From an uncultured Peptostreptococcaceae bacterium (GTDB taxonomy: Bacteria > Bacillota > Clostridia > Peptostreptococcales > Peptostreptococcaceae): 64,000 nucleotides of DNA. Location of the stretch: the NCBI GenBank assembly GCA_947072565.1, contig CAMTIM010000043.1, positions 124,001 through 188,000 of the forward strand, written 5' to 3'. A model generated the notes under the pieces. That model worked only from the letters and a program-made list of their open reading frames with translations. It did not search any database and had not been told where the DNA came from. Both the position numbers and the translations under genes were made by a program. This document shows, piece after piece, positions 8,204 through 17,139 of this stretch. The first letter of the stretch is position 1. Each line of letters starts with the position of its first letter.

Positions 8204-9994
8204 ATGGCGTTAGATGGTTTAGTTATACATTCTATAGTTGATGAATTAAATTCAAAGCTTTTAGGTGGTAAAATAGATAAAGTTCATCAACCTGAAGATG
8301 ATGAAATGGTTTTACATATACGCAACAATAAAGAAAATTTCAAGCTGATTTTAAGTGCTAGTGCTTCAAATCCAAGAGTTTATATAGCAAACAACTCTAA
8401 AAAGGAAAATCCTATAAATGCACCGATGTTTTGCATGTTATTTAGAAAACATATTCAAGGTGGTAATATAGTAGATATTTGCCAAGTTGGTTTTGAAAGG
8501 ATTATTAAAATTAGTGTTGAGTCTTTTGATGAACTAAAAGAAAAAACTACAAAAGATATTATCATAGAAATTATGGGAAGACACAGTAATATAATTCTTA
8601 CTCACACCTCTGATGATAAGATAATAGATTCTGCTAAAAGAATTCCACCTAGTATAAGTAGGGTTCGTCAAATTTTACCGGGAATGAGCTACACACTACC
8701 TCCCAAACAAGATAAAATAAATCCAATTGAAAATATATCTATAAATGATTTTATAAACAATTTAAATACTTTTGATGGAAATATTTCTAAAGCTATTTAT
8801 TCTAAGTTTCTTGGCATAAGTCCAATTATTTCCAATGAAATTTGTTTTAGGGCTAATATTGATGAAAAAAGTAATATAAAAGATATGTCAGATGATGATT
8901 TTAAATGCTTATACAATGCTTTTTCTACTTTATTTGACGACATCAAATCTAATAACTATTCACCATCCATAGTTATTGATGAAAACATAGATAAAGTTGT
9001 AGATTTTAGTTGTGTTAATTTAAGTTTATTTAGTGGTTTATCATTTATAAATAACGATAGTATGTCTAAAATACTAGAAGATTATTATAAAACTAAAGAT
9101 ATAAAAGATAGGATTCATCAGCGTTCTTCTGATCTTAGAAAAAGTATATCTATAAAGTTAGATAGACTCTACAATAAATTAAAAAAACAACAAGAAGAAC
9201 TTGCAGTCTCTAATAGTGCTGATAAATATAAAATTAAAGGTGAATTACTTACATCATATATATATATGGTTGAAAAAGGAATGGAAAGTATCGAAGTTTC
9301 TAATTTCTATGACCCAGAATATAACAATATAACTATAGCTTTAAATAAAAACCTTACACCTTCTGAAAATGCACAAAAATACTTTAAAAGATATTCTAAA
9401 ATGAAAACTGCTAAAGTAGAATTAACTCATCAGATTCAAATAAGTGAAGAAGAGATAGCTTATTTAGAAAATATTATTTTAAGCATAGAAAACTGCGAAA
9501 ACCTAGCTGAACTTCTTGATATAAGAGAAGAATTAGGTAAAGTTGGATATATAAAAATTAAAAATAAAAACAAAAAAGAAGTTAAATTAACTTCAAAACC
9601 AAGTAAACTTACTACAAAACCACACGAATTTATAAGTTCTGATGGATTTAAAATTTTAGTTGGTAAAAATAATAAGCAAAATGATTTCCTTACTTTAAAA
9701 GTTGCAGAAAATAACGATATATGGATGCATACTAAAAATATTCCAGGCTCTCATGTCATTATAAAATGTGAAGGAAAAGAAGTTCCTGATCAAACTATAT
9801 TTGAAGGTGGTATGCTTGCTGCTTACTTTAGTAAAGGTAAATTATCATCTAAGGTTCCGGTTGATTATACTAATAAGAAAAATATAAAAAAACCTAACGG
9901 GTCAAAACCAGGTATGGTAATTTATGATACTAATAGTACTGTTTATGTAGATCCAAATGAAGAGTTAGTTGCTAAGTTAAAAATTAAAGAATAA
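8204..9994 (+). CDS. rqcH: Ribosome quality-control protein RqcH (NFACT/Rqc2 family)
   Basis: 596 residues. RqcH binds obstructed 50S subunits and recruits tRNA-Ala to add C-terminal alanine tails that mark stalled peptides for degradation. The order is NFACT-N (MALDGLVIHSIVDEL to about 200), a helical and coiled-coil middle (about 290-440), and the NFACT-R domain near the end with NDIWMHTKNIPGSH. Older annotations call it fibronectin-binding protein FbpA. It is one of few plus-strand genes here and ends in a terminator shared with the convergent lipoprotein gene. Confidence 0.93.
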   Translation: MALDGLVIHSIVDELNSKLLGGKIDKVHQPEDDEMVLHIRNNKENFKLILSASASNPRVYIANNSKKENPINAPMFCMLFRKHIQGGNIVDICQVGFERIIKISVESFDELKEKTTKDIIIEIMGRHSNIILTHTSDDKIIDSAKRIPPSISRVRQILPGMSYTLPPKQDKINPIENISINDFINNLNTFDGNISKAIYSKFLGISPIISNEICFRANIDEKSNIKDMSDDDFKCLYNAFSTLFDDIKSNNYSPSIVIDENIDKVVDFSCVNLSLFSGLSFINNDSMSKILEDYYKTKDIKDRIHQRSSDLRKSISIKLDRLYNKLKKQQEELAVSNSADKYKIKGELLTSYIYMVEKGMESIEVSNFYDPEYNNITIALNKNLTPSENAQKYFKRYSKMKTAKVELTHQIQISEEEIAYLENIILSIENCENLAELLDIREELGKVGYIKIKNKNKKEVKLTSKPSKLTTKPHEFISSDGFKILVGKNNKQNDFLTLKVAENNDIWMHTKNIPGSHVIIKCEGKEVPDQTIFEGGMLAAYFSKGKLSSKVPVDYTNKKNIKKPNGSKPGMVIYDTNSTVYVDPNEELVAKLKIKE

Positions 9995-10004
9995 AGACAA
10001 AAAC

Positions 10005-10045
10005 GCTGTAGAGAACTTATATAAAACAATTTCTCTACAGCATTT
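10005..10045. terminator. Bidirectional terminator between rqcH and the lipoprotein gene
   Basis: GCTGTAGAGAA pairs with TTCTCTACAGC across a 15-nt loop. T-runs or A-runs flank both sides, so it can serve both convergent genes. Confidence 0.85.
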
Positions 10046-10048
10046 TAT

Positions 10049-11068
10049 TTATTTTGATAATTCTTTGTATTCTTTTTCATTCTTTGGAACTTTTATCTCT
10101 CCACTTATTACTTTTTCAGCTTCTTTATTAACATAATCTATTATCTCTTTAGGTACATGGTTATTAGTGTTTTCTGATATACCTACTGCGCCTTCTTTTA
10201 ATCCGTATACCTTTTCTACTCCACCCTTATAGTTTCCTTTAACTAATTCTTTAGCTAAGTCATAAGATGCCACATTTAACTTCTTTAAAGCAGATGTTAT
10301 TACATTATCTTTTGCTAAATAACTTTGGTCTCTATCTACACCTATTGCAAATTTATTATTTTCTTTTGCTGCTTCTATAGCACCTGTTCCTACATCCCCT
10401 GCTGCAGATAATATTACATCTGCATTTGATGAATACATTTGTTTAGCTATTGATTTTCCTTTAGCTTGATCACTAAATGAGTTAGCATATTGCTCTAATA
10501 CCTTAATTTCTTTATTTGTAGATTGTACTCCATATTTATATCCATTTTGATATTTAACTACAGATGGTGCTGGTAGGCCACCTATAAATCCAACTGTATT
10601 AGTTTTAGTCATTTTAGCTGATATAATTCCTGTTAAGTACGCTGCCTCTTCTTCTTTAAATACTACTGGCACTACATTTTCTGGTATATTATCATATGTT
10701 TCATCCATTAATGCAAATTTTTGTTTTGGATAATCTTTTGCTGATTCTTCTATAGAATCTTTTAATTGATACCCTACACCTATTATTAAATCTGTTTCTT
10801 CATCTACTAATGTTTCTATATTTTGTATGTAATCTGATTCTTGTTTTGATTCAAAGTATTTTACACTTATACCAAAATCTTTTTCTGCTTTTTTAAGCCC
10901 TTCCCATGTAGATTGATTAAATGACTGATCATTTATACTACCTTCTCCTAAAACTATACCTATAGACATAGGTTCTTTTTCACTACTTTGATCTGATGAA
11001 CACCCTGTTAATACTGATAAACATAATACTGCTGATACTGATATTGATATTAATTTTTTTAACTTCAT
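10049..11068 (-). CDS. BMP-family (PnrA/Med-like) substrate-binding lipoprotein
   Basis: 339 residues. The signal peptide ends in the lipobox LTGC near residue 22, so the protein should be lipid-anchored. The rest is a periplasmic-binding fold of the basic membrane protein family (GEGSINDQSFNQSTWEGL, then IGVGYQ and GFIGGLPAP). Known members bind purine nucleosides for ABC import. No ATPase or permease is adjacent, so the partner must lie elsewhere or be absent. Substrate is inferred from family only. It sits convergent to rqcH and downstream of pyrR-uraA, but has its own promoter. Confidence 0.85.
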   Translation of the reverse strand: MKLKKLISISVSAVLCLSVLTGCSSDQSSEKEPMSIGIVLGEGSINDQSFNQSTWEGLKKAEKDFGISVKYFESKQESDYIQNIETLVDEETDLIIGVGYQLKDSIEESAKDYPKQKFALMDETYDNIPENVVPVVFKEEEAAYLTGIISAKMTKTNTVGFIGGLPAPSVVKYQNGYKYGVQSTNKEIKVLEQYANSFSDQAKGKSIAKQMYSSNADVILSAAGDVGTGAIEAAKENNKFAIGVDRDQSYLAKDNVITSALKKLNVASYDLAKELVKGNYKGGVEKVYGLKEGAVGISENTNNHVPKEIIDYVNKEAEKVISGEIKVPKNEKEYKELSK

Positions 11069-11124
11069 TCGTTCCTCCTAAAATGTCATTACCTTAACTT
11101 TTTATTTTTTGACGACAATTTTTT

Positions 11125-11153
11125 ATTGTACAAGATTTCCATATACATGTCTA
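11125..11153 (-). promoter_or_regulatory. Sigma-A-type promoter for the BMP lipoprotein gene
   Basis: On the minus strand, -35 TAGACA (11148-11153) and -10 TACAAT (11125-11130) are 17 bp apart, about 57 bp before the start codon. Confidence 0.65.
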
Positions 11154-11213
11154 TAGTTTTTATATATAAAAATAAATATTAACATTTTTATCCATATTAT
11201 TAAGGCAACATAA

Positions 11214-11258
11214 AAAACCCTTTATTAAATTGATAATATCAATCTAATAAAGGGTTTT
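11214..11258 (-). terminator. Terminator after uraA
   Basis: AAAACCCTTTATTA pairs exactly with TAATAAAGGGTTTT and is followed by a T-run on the minus strand. It closes the pyrR-uraA transcript. Confidence 0.88.
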
Positions 11259-11271
11259 AATTTCTTTTTAA

Positions 11272-12516
11272 TTATACTGTTGTAGTTTGTGGAGTTATTG
11301 ATTTTTTTTCTTTTTCTAATTTAAACTCCTTGTTGTTTAAAACTCTATTTAATAAAATACCTACTATCGCAGCTAAACTAAGCCCTGTTATTGTTACACT
11401 TTGTGTCACAGGTATTCCTATTACAATTCCTTTGTTGCTTAAGTATGTTGTTCCTAATCCAATAATCATTATAGTTGCTATAATAATTATGTTATTTTTA
11501 TTTTGTACACACTCACTGTCTTTTATAGTTTTAAATCCTACAAAAGTTATCATAGAGAATAGTAATATACTTATTCCACCCATAACCGCTACTGGTATAC
11601 TTTGTAAAAATCCACCAAACTTACCTATACATGCAAGCCCTATTGCTAAAACTGCTGTACGTCTTAATAATGATGGATCATAATTTTTAGTTATTGCAAG
11701 TACTGCTGTATTTTCTCCATAAGTAGTATTTGCTGGTCCTCCTAAAAACCCTGCTGCTATAGTAGCTAATCCATCTCCAAGTAAAGTTTTGTTTAATCCT
11801 GGGTTTTCTATGAAGTTCTTTCCTACAACTGCTCCGTTAGTAGTCATATCACCTATGTGTTCCATAAATACTGCTATTACTACTGGTGCTATTAACACTA
11901 TTGCTTCTAAGCTAAACTTAGGAAGTGTAAAGTTTGGTATTTGGAAGAAACTAGCTTTTGTTATTGTACTAATATCTACTAATCCCATTGATAAGCATAT
12001 TGCATATCCAGAAAATACAGCTATCAATATTCCTAATTGCTTTATAAATCCTCTACCGAACTTATTTATAGTAAGTGCTATTGTCAAAGTTATTATTGCT
12101 ATTAATACATTTGATGATGCCATATCAAATGCAGTTGGTAATAAGTTTAATCCTATAACGCCTATCATCGCTCCCGTTACTTGAGATGGGAAGTATCTTT
12201 TAATTTTATCTACTCCTACTATTTTAACTGTAAACGACATAACTACATATAGTAATCCCGCTACCATAATTCCACCTTGAGCATATGCTAAATCTCCATT
12301 GAATGCCTCTTTAGCCGCTAATATAACTGGGATAAATGCAAAACTTGATCCTAAAAATACTGGTACCTTTCCTTCTGTACAAAAGTGGAATATTAAAGTT
12401 CCAAGTCCAGCACAAAATATTGCTACTAATGGATCAAACCCTGTTAATATTGGAACTAATACTGTAGCTCCAAACATTGCTAGTAAATGTTGTAATGACA
12501 TTATTGTTTTTTTCAT
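11272..12516 (-). CDS. uraA: Uracil permease (NCS2 family)
   Basis: 414 residues with about 12-14 membrane helices. It starts MKKTIMSLQHLLAMFGATVLVP, typical of UraA/PyrP, and carries the NCS2 substrate-site segments (VVIAVFMEHIGDM and GGPANTTYGENTAVLA). It imports uracil by proton symport. It lies downstream of pyrR, and its leader has a PyrR-binding loop placed to control translation. The start is the ATG after AAGGGAGG. Confidence 0.94.
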   Translation of the reverse strand: MKKTIMSLQHLLAMFGATVLVPILTGFDPLVAIFCAGLGTLIFHFCTEGKVPVFLGSSFAFIPVILAAKEAFNGDLAYAQGGIMVAGLLYVVMSFTVKIVGVDKIKRYFPSQVTGAMIGVIGLNLLPTAFDMASSNVLIAIITLTIALTINKFGRGFIKQLGILIAVFSGYAICLSMGLVDISTITKASFFQIPNFTLPKFSLEAIVLIAPVVIAVFMEHIGDMTTNGAVVGKNFIENPGLNKTLLGDGLATIAAGFLGGPANTTYGENTAVLAITKNYDPSLLRRTAVLAIGLACIGKFGGFLQSIPVAVMGGISILLFSMITFVGFKTIKDSECVQNKNNIIIIATIMIIGLGTTYLSNKGIVIGIPVTQSVTITGLSLAAIVGILLNRVLNNKEFKLEKEKKSITPQTTTV

Positions 12517-12523
12517 AAAAAAA

Positions 12524-12589
12524 CCTCCCTTGATTTTTTAGGGAGAAATAATTCTCCCTTTCCCAGCGTCTCTGCACTGGATTAAAAGG
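12524..12589 (-). promoter_or_regulatory. PyrR-binding loop and Shine-Dalgarno switch in the uraA leader
   Basis: Read on the minus strand, 12589-12557 folds as a PyrR-binding hairpin: lower stem CCTTT/AAAGG, upper stem CCAGTG/CGCTGG and hexaloop CAGAGA, which fits the PyrR consensus loop. Next, AGGGAGAA can pair with TTCTCCCT (8 bp). The same CTCCCT can instead pair with AGGGAG of the uraA ribosome site (12525-12530). No U-tract follows the hairpin, so this looks like translational rather than transcriptional control. Confidence 0.75.
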
Positions 12590-12617
12590 TGCTATACATC
12601 TTATATAGTGTACGTTA

Positions 12618-13315
<698 letters not shown>

Positions 13316-13338
13316 TATTTTATTTAGTTGTTAGAAAC

Positions 13339-13367
13339 ATTATATACTTTTATACCAGTTTTTGCAA
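13339..13367 (-). promoter_or_regulatory. Sigma-A promoter for pyrR-uraA
   Basis: TTGCAA (13362-13367), 17 bp, TATAAT (13339-13344) on the minus strand. It starts four bases past the stop codon of the upstream pseudouridine synthase gene, just ahead of the attenuator. Confidence 0.85.
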
Positions 13368-13370
13368 TGC

Positions 13371-14282
13371 TTATTTAAGTTTGTTGATTATATCTTGAAA
13401 ATAAGTAGGCAATTGTGAATCAAATTCTACATATTCTTTGCTGCTTGGGTGTATAAATCCTAATTTTTTAGCATGTAATGTTTGACCATTAGTTTTGAAT
13501 TTATTATTTTTAGGTCCATAAACATTATCGCCTAAAAGTGGGTGATTTATAGATAATGCATGCACTCTTATTTGATGAGTTCTACCTGTTTCAAGTCTAG
13601 CTCTCATATGTGTAAAGTTTTCATATCTTTTTACAACTTCAAAATGAGTAACTGCATTTCTACCATCTTTTACTATCGCCATTTTAAGTCTGTCTTTAGG
13701 ATTTCTTCCTATTGGTCTGTCTACAGTTATTTTATCTTCTTTCACGACACCGTGACATATAAACTCATACTCTCTAGTTATAGAATGATCCTTTAACTGT
13801 TCTGCTAAGCTATTATGAGCGTTGTTATTTTTAGCTATCATTAATAATCCTGATGTGTCTTTATCTATTCTATGAACTATTCCAGGTCTTATAATTCCAT
13901 TTATAGATGATAAATTGTCTTTGCAGTGATATAGTATTGCATTAACTAATGTATTTTCATAATTTCCTGGGGCTGGATGAACTACCATGTCCTGTTGCTT
14001 ATTTACTATAAGCAAATCATTATCCTCATAAACAATATCTATTGGTATGTCTTGCGGTGTAACTTCTAATAATTTAGGCGCTGGTATTTCTATTACTACC
14101 TTATCATCTTCTTTTACTAAATATTTTCCTTTTTGTTCTTTGTTATTTACTTTTACTTTTTTCTCTTTTATTATCTTTTGAATATAGCTTCTTGACATAT
14201 CTCCAAGTTGAGATGATAAGTATACATCTAATCTATCTCCTTCTTCTTCGTCAATAACTAAAAATTCTCTTATTTCGTCCAT
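13371..14282 (-). CDS. rluD: RluD-type ribosomal RNA pseudouridine synthase
   Basis: 303 residues. It has an N-terminal S4 RNA-binding domain (DRLDVYLSSQLGDMSRSYIQKII), then the RluA catalytic domain with the motif HRIDKDTSGLLMIAKN, whose Asp is catalytic. It converts uridines in large-subunit rRNA, by family precedent. The ATG at 14282 overlaps the lspA stop (TAATG) and follows AGGTGA. The lspA-rluD-pyrR order is common in Firmicutes. Which uridines it modifies cannot be read from sequence. Confidence 0.9.
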   Translation of the reverse strand: MDEIREFLVIDEEEGDRLDVYLSSQLGDMSRSYIQKIIKEKKVKVNNKEQKGKYLVKEDDKVVIEIPAPKLLEVTPQDIPIDIVYEDNDLLIVNKQQDMVVHPAPGNYENTLVNAILYHCKDNLSSINGIIRPGIVHRIDKDTSGLLMIAKNNNAHNSLAEQLKDHSITREYEFICHGVVKEDKITVDRPIGRNPKDRLKMAIVKDGRNAVTHFEVVKRYENFTHMRARLETGRTHQIRVHALSINHPLLGDNVYGPKNNKFKTNGQTLHAKKLGFIHPSSKEYVEFDSQLPTYFQDIINKLK

Positions 14283-14734
14283 TACTTCACCTGCTTTTCT
14301 TCCTGAAAAAATATTATATATGCACAAAGCATTATCGTTCCTACTACTACAAATATATCTGCTATATTAAATACATATTCCCAAATAAATCTAAAATCAA
14401 AATAATCTACTACAAATCCAATTCTTATTCTATCTATAAGATTTCCTATTGCACCTGCTATTATAAGTATGATGCTAGCTTTTCCTAAGAAGTTTACTTT
14501 TTTAGTATGTAAATAATATAATCCAAATACTGAGGCAGCTAATGCAACTATTATAAATATACTTTGATTATTTTGCAACATTCCAAATGCCGCTCCTCTA
14601 TTTTCTACATATGTAAGATGAAATACATTTTCAATTATAGGTATACTTCCCATTTCTTTTAATGAATTTAATGCCCATATTTTAGAAGCTTGATCTATTC
14701 CTATTAATAAAACTATTATCAATTCGTATAACAA
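14282..14734 (-). CDS. lspA: Lipoprotein signal peptidase (signal peptidase II)
   Basis: 150 residues with four membrane helices. It cleaves the signal peptide of diacylglyceryl-modified prolipoproteins. The conserved blocks are present: VENRGAAFGML, GAIGNLIDRIRIGFVVDYFDF (first catalytic Asp) and FNIADIFVVVG (second catalytic Asp). It overlaps the start of the downstream rluD gene. Clients in this window include the BMP lipoprotein and the ABC binding protein at 22715-23743. Confidence 0.95.
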   Translation of the reverse strand: MLYELIIVLLIGIDQASKIWALNSLKEMGSIPIIENVFHLTYVENRGAAFGMLQNNQSIFIIVALAASVFGLYYLHTKKVNFLGKASIILIIAGAIGNLIDRIRIGFVVDYFDFRFIWEYVFNIADIFVVVGTIMLCAYIIFFQEEKQVK

Positions 14735-14772
14735 TATTTTTTCCTCCCAATTTATTATATAATACTATTATA

Positions 14773-14800
14773 CAAAAAAAAGCTTCCTAATTGGAAGCCT
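14773..14800 (-). terminator. Terminator after the polysaccharide deacetylase gene
   Basis: GGCTTCC pairs with GGAAGCT on the minus strand, followed by a run of eight T. Confidence 0.8.
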
Positions 14801-14823
14801 GTTATTTTTGTATATTTTAAAAT

Positions 14824-15600
14824 TTATTGTTTTTGAGTAGGATGGTCTTTATCTATTTTTTCCATAAGCTCAGATACTGTTACAAATTCATATCCCATCT
14901 CTTTTAATTTAGGTATTATAATATCTAATGCTTGTATAGTTTGAGATTTTTTATTTCTTAAATTATTGTAATCATGCAAAAGGACTATATTACCATTTTT
15001 AACTTTTGAAGTTATAGTATCAACTATATAATAAACCCCTGGGTTAGACCAGTCTCTAGGGTCTAGGTTAGACCACAAAATTATGTTCATATTTTTATTT
15101 TTAGCAATACTGCACATATCTCTACTTATAGCTCTATATGGTGGTCTAAATAAATTCGGTTCTCTTCCTATAACCTCTTTTATTGCCTTTTGAGTATCAC
15201 TTATTTCTTTGTCTATTTCTCCATAATTTCTTTTGGATACATTTATATGAGTAAATGTATGATTTCCTATTTCGTGACCTTCTTCATTTTCTCTTTTTAA
15301 AAGTTTCGGATTCCATTTTACTTTTTCTCCAACAACAAAAAAGGTTGCTTTAACATCGTATTTTTTTAATATATCTAGTACTTGTGGCGTAAAGTCTTCG
15401 TCTGGTCCGTCATCAAAAGTTAGTGCAATTACCTTTTCATCATCATTTCCCTTTTTTATTATTATATCTTCATAGTCATTTATTATATCTTCTTTTGTAT
15501 TTATAACTTGTTTATCGCTTAAGTTTTCTTTATTATTATATGAATATAATCCTACTGCTAAAAGTAGTACTATTAATAATATATTTAATGGTTTTTTCAC
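14824..15600 (-). CDS. Polysaccharide deacetylase (NodB domain), membrane-anchored or secreted
   Basis: 258 residues. An N-terminal hydrophobic segment (residues 5-20) should act as a signal anchor. The NodB/CE4 domain follows with the metal and catalytic motifs ALTFDDGPDEDF, HEIGNHTFTHINV, RPPYRAIS and the late HDYNN. Related proteins deacetylate peptidoglycan or other cell-wall sugars (PdaA/PgdA type), some during sporulation. The exact substrate cannot be told. It lies between the dksA-like gene and lspA. Confidence 0.88.
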   Translation of the reverse strand: MKKPLNILLIVLLLAVGLYSYNNKENLSDKQVINTKEDIINDYEDIIIKKGNDDEKVIALTFDDGPDEDFTPQVLDILKKYDVKATFFVVGEKVKWNPKLLKRENEEGHEIGNHTFTHINVSKRNYGEIDKEISDTQKAIKEVIGREPNLFRPPYRAISRDMCSIAKNKNMNIILWSNLDPRDWSNPGVYYIVDTITSKVKNGNIVLLHDYNNLRNKKSQTIQALDIIIPKLKEMGYEFVTVSELMEKIDKDHPTQKQ

Positions 15601-15621
15601 ATTTAATACCTCTTTTCTTTA

Positions 15622-16116
15622 TCAATCTAATTCAGATTCATCATTAGGCATTTTATTCATCTCTTGGAGTTCTAATAATACTTCATCATAAAATCCAGAT
15701 CCTTTATTTATAAGATTTTGGTTAAACTCTCTACTCGTTATGTGCTGTTTTGGCTGATGCTTTGCACAATTACTACATAAATTAGTTTCTGGAAGTATAT
15801 CTAGTCTTTCTTCATCTATTTGTTGTTTACATTCTTCACAAATACCATAGTTTCCATTTTCTATTTTAGATAGTGCATTTTCTATGTTCTCAAGCTTTCC
15901 TGCTTCATGAATAGTTAAGCTATTTTGCATATCTTGCATATAAACCTCTGTTCCTATATCAGCTGGATGATTATCATAACTTGATAGTTCACCTGATGTA
16001 TATTTTTCACTAGTATGATTTGTAGTATTTCCAAATACTGTATTATCCTTCATTTCATCTATTAGTTTAATTATCTTTTGTTTTTCTTTTATTAACTGTT
16101 GTTTATATTTATTCAT
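15622..16116 (-). CDS. TraR/DksA-family zinc-finger protein (YteA-like)
   Basis: 164 residues. A helical N-terminus is followed by a C4 zinc finger, CEECKQQI...CSNC, near residues 105-130. The acidic residues before it and the length match the Firmicute YteA-like DksA group, which some authors link to sporulation. DksA proteins act in the RNA polymerase secondary channel. Whether this one does is not shown. It is close to the DUF5665 gene upstream (17 bp). Confidence 0.85.
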   Translation of the reverse strand: MNKYKQQLIKEKQKIIKLIDEMKDNTVFGNTTNHTSEKYTSGELSSYDNHPADIGTEVYMQDMQNSLTIHEAGKLENIENALSKIENGNYGICEECKQQIDEERLDILPETNLCSNCAKHQPKQHITSREFNQNLINKGSGFYDEVLLELQEMNKMPNDESELD

Positions 16117-16133
16117 ATATCTATACCTCTTTT

Positions 16134-16508
16134 CTATTTTCTATATTCATCAACAATATTCATTAATTTAGCTACATACTCTCCTATTACAGGTAAGTCA
16201 ACCCAACTACTCATCATATAAAATAATAAACCTGCTAAAAAAGTAAATCCTATAGCTTGACCAAATCCTTTCCCTAGTCCCGCCACAAAATTTATTAAAA
16301 ACAACCTTCTTTTACTATCTGTTAACATCATATAATCTCTTATTCTACTTCTTTCTATAGTTAGTAAAAGTCTTTCTAAATATCTTCTCATTAAGCCTAA
16401 ATCTTCTGATGTTTTTTCACATAAATTTAACTCATTCATAGCCTTATCTAAATCTTTCATATTCACAGGATTTTGATTATTTAATCCATTTTCTTCTTTA
16501 TATTTAAT
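16134..16508 (-). CDS. DUF5665-type small membrane protein, start uncertain
   Basis: About 108-124 residues. The C-terminal half has one strong hydrophobic segment (IGFTFLAGLLFYMMSSW) after a basic helix, as in DUF5665 proteins. The function is unknown. The open frame extends into the divergent marR gene, so the start must be internal. The only good ribosome site (AAGGAAGTGA) points to an ATT codon at 16508, a rare start. The first internal ATG is at 16460 with no clear ribosome site. It precedes the DksA-like gene. Confidence 0.65.
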   Translation of the reverse strand: MKYKEENGLNNQNPVNMKDLDKAMNELNLCEKTSEDLGLMRRYLERLLLTIERSRIRDYMMLTDSKRRLFLINFVAGLGKGFGQAIGFTFLAGLLFYMMSSWVDLPVIGEYVAKLMNIVDEYRK

Positions 16509-16577
16509 ATGCGTCACTTCCTTTTGTGAAAAGCTAATACAAAAATAGTATGTGAAGAAATTAATCGTTGTATGTGC

Positions 16578-16583
16578 TATAAT
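16578..16583 (+). promoter_or_regulatory. Likely -10 element of the marR promoter
   Basis: TATAAT, 26 bp before the marR start. The matching -35 is weak. Confidence 0.45.
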
Positions 16584-16608
16584 GTAAAAAAAGTAGGGAG
16601 GTTTTTTG

Positions 16609-17037
16609 ATGTTTAATTTAGAAGATTGTGTTTGCTTTATAAGCAACAAATGTAATAAAGAAATAGTAGAAGCTTTTAACAATAGTTTATTGCCATATAA
16701 TATTACAAGACCTCAATGGATTGCTCTTTATTATATACAAAAAAATGATAGTATAACTCAAAAACAACTTTCTAATCTTATAGATTCTAAAGAGTCTACT
16801 ATAGTTAGATTAATAGATAGAATGGAAAAAGAAAGCTTAGTCGAAAGAAAAAAAGATCCTAATGATAGGAGAATAACAATGCTTTGTTTAACATCTAAAG
16901 GTAAATCTATATACAGTGAAATACTACCTATTGCAATAAATTTTTCTAAAAATATTATAAAAGATATAGATGAAAATGACTTAATTGTATTTAAAAATGT
17001 ATTTAATAAAATCCTAAAAAATAGTAAAACTCTATAA
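16609..17037 (+). CDS. MarR-family transcriptional regulator
   Basis: 142 residues, one winged helix-turn-helix domain. The recognition region (ITQKQLSNLIDSKESTIVRL) is followed by the wing sequence DPNDRRITMLCLTSKG, with the family-typical D-x-R-DRR segment. I chose ATG 16609, seven bases after AGGGAGG, over the TTG just before it. It has its own terminator and is followed by an AhpD-like gene whose promoter contains a perfect palindrome, a likely operator. The ligand is unknown. Confidence 0.9.
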   Translation: MFNLEDCVCFISNKCNKEIVEAFNNSLLPYNITRPQWIALYYIQKNDSITQKQLSNLIDSKESTIVRLIDRMEKESLVERKKDPNDRRITMLCLTSKGKSIYSEILPIAINFSKNIIKDIDENDLIVFKNVFNKILKNSKTL

Positions 17038-17068
17038 TAATAGTTGCTGTTATTATAGAGTTTTGTTA
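17030..17068 (+). terminator. Terminator after marR
   Basis: CTCTATAATAA pairs with TTATTATAGAG, followed by TTTTGTTAT. The 5' arm overlaps the marR stop. Confidence 0.8.
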
Positions 17069-17084
17069 TACTTATTTTAAATAG

Positions 17085-17111
17085 TTGTATAGCTAATTAT
17101 TAGCTATGCAA
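17085..17111 (+). promoter_or_regulatory. Palindromic operator in the promoter of the AhpD-like gene
   Basis: ATAGCTAATTATTAGCTAT at 17089-17107 is a perfect 19-bp palindrome. The symmetry resumes outside it as TTG...CAA to give 27 bp with one mismatched pair. TTGTAT at 17085-17090 could be the -35, so a bound dimer would cover the -35 to -10 spacer. The adjacent MarR protein is the obvious candidate binder. Confidence 0.65.
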
Positions 17112-17139
17112 TATACATATTTCAAGGGGGGTATTTTAA

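Noticed and set aside
16606..16682. Extension of the DUF5665 frame into marR
   Set aside because: It would overlap the divergent marR start and promoter and has no ribosome site.
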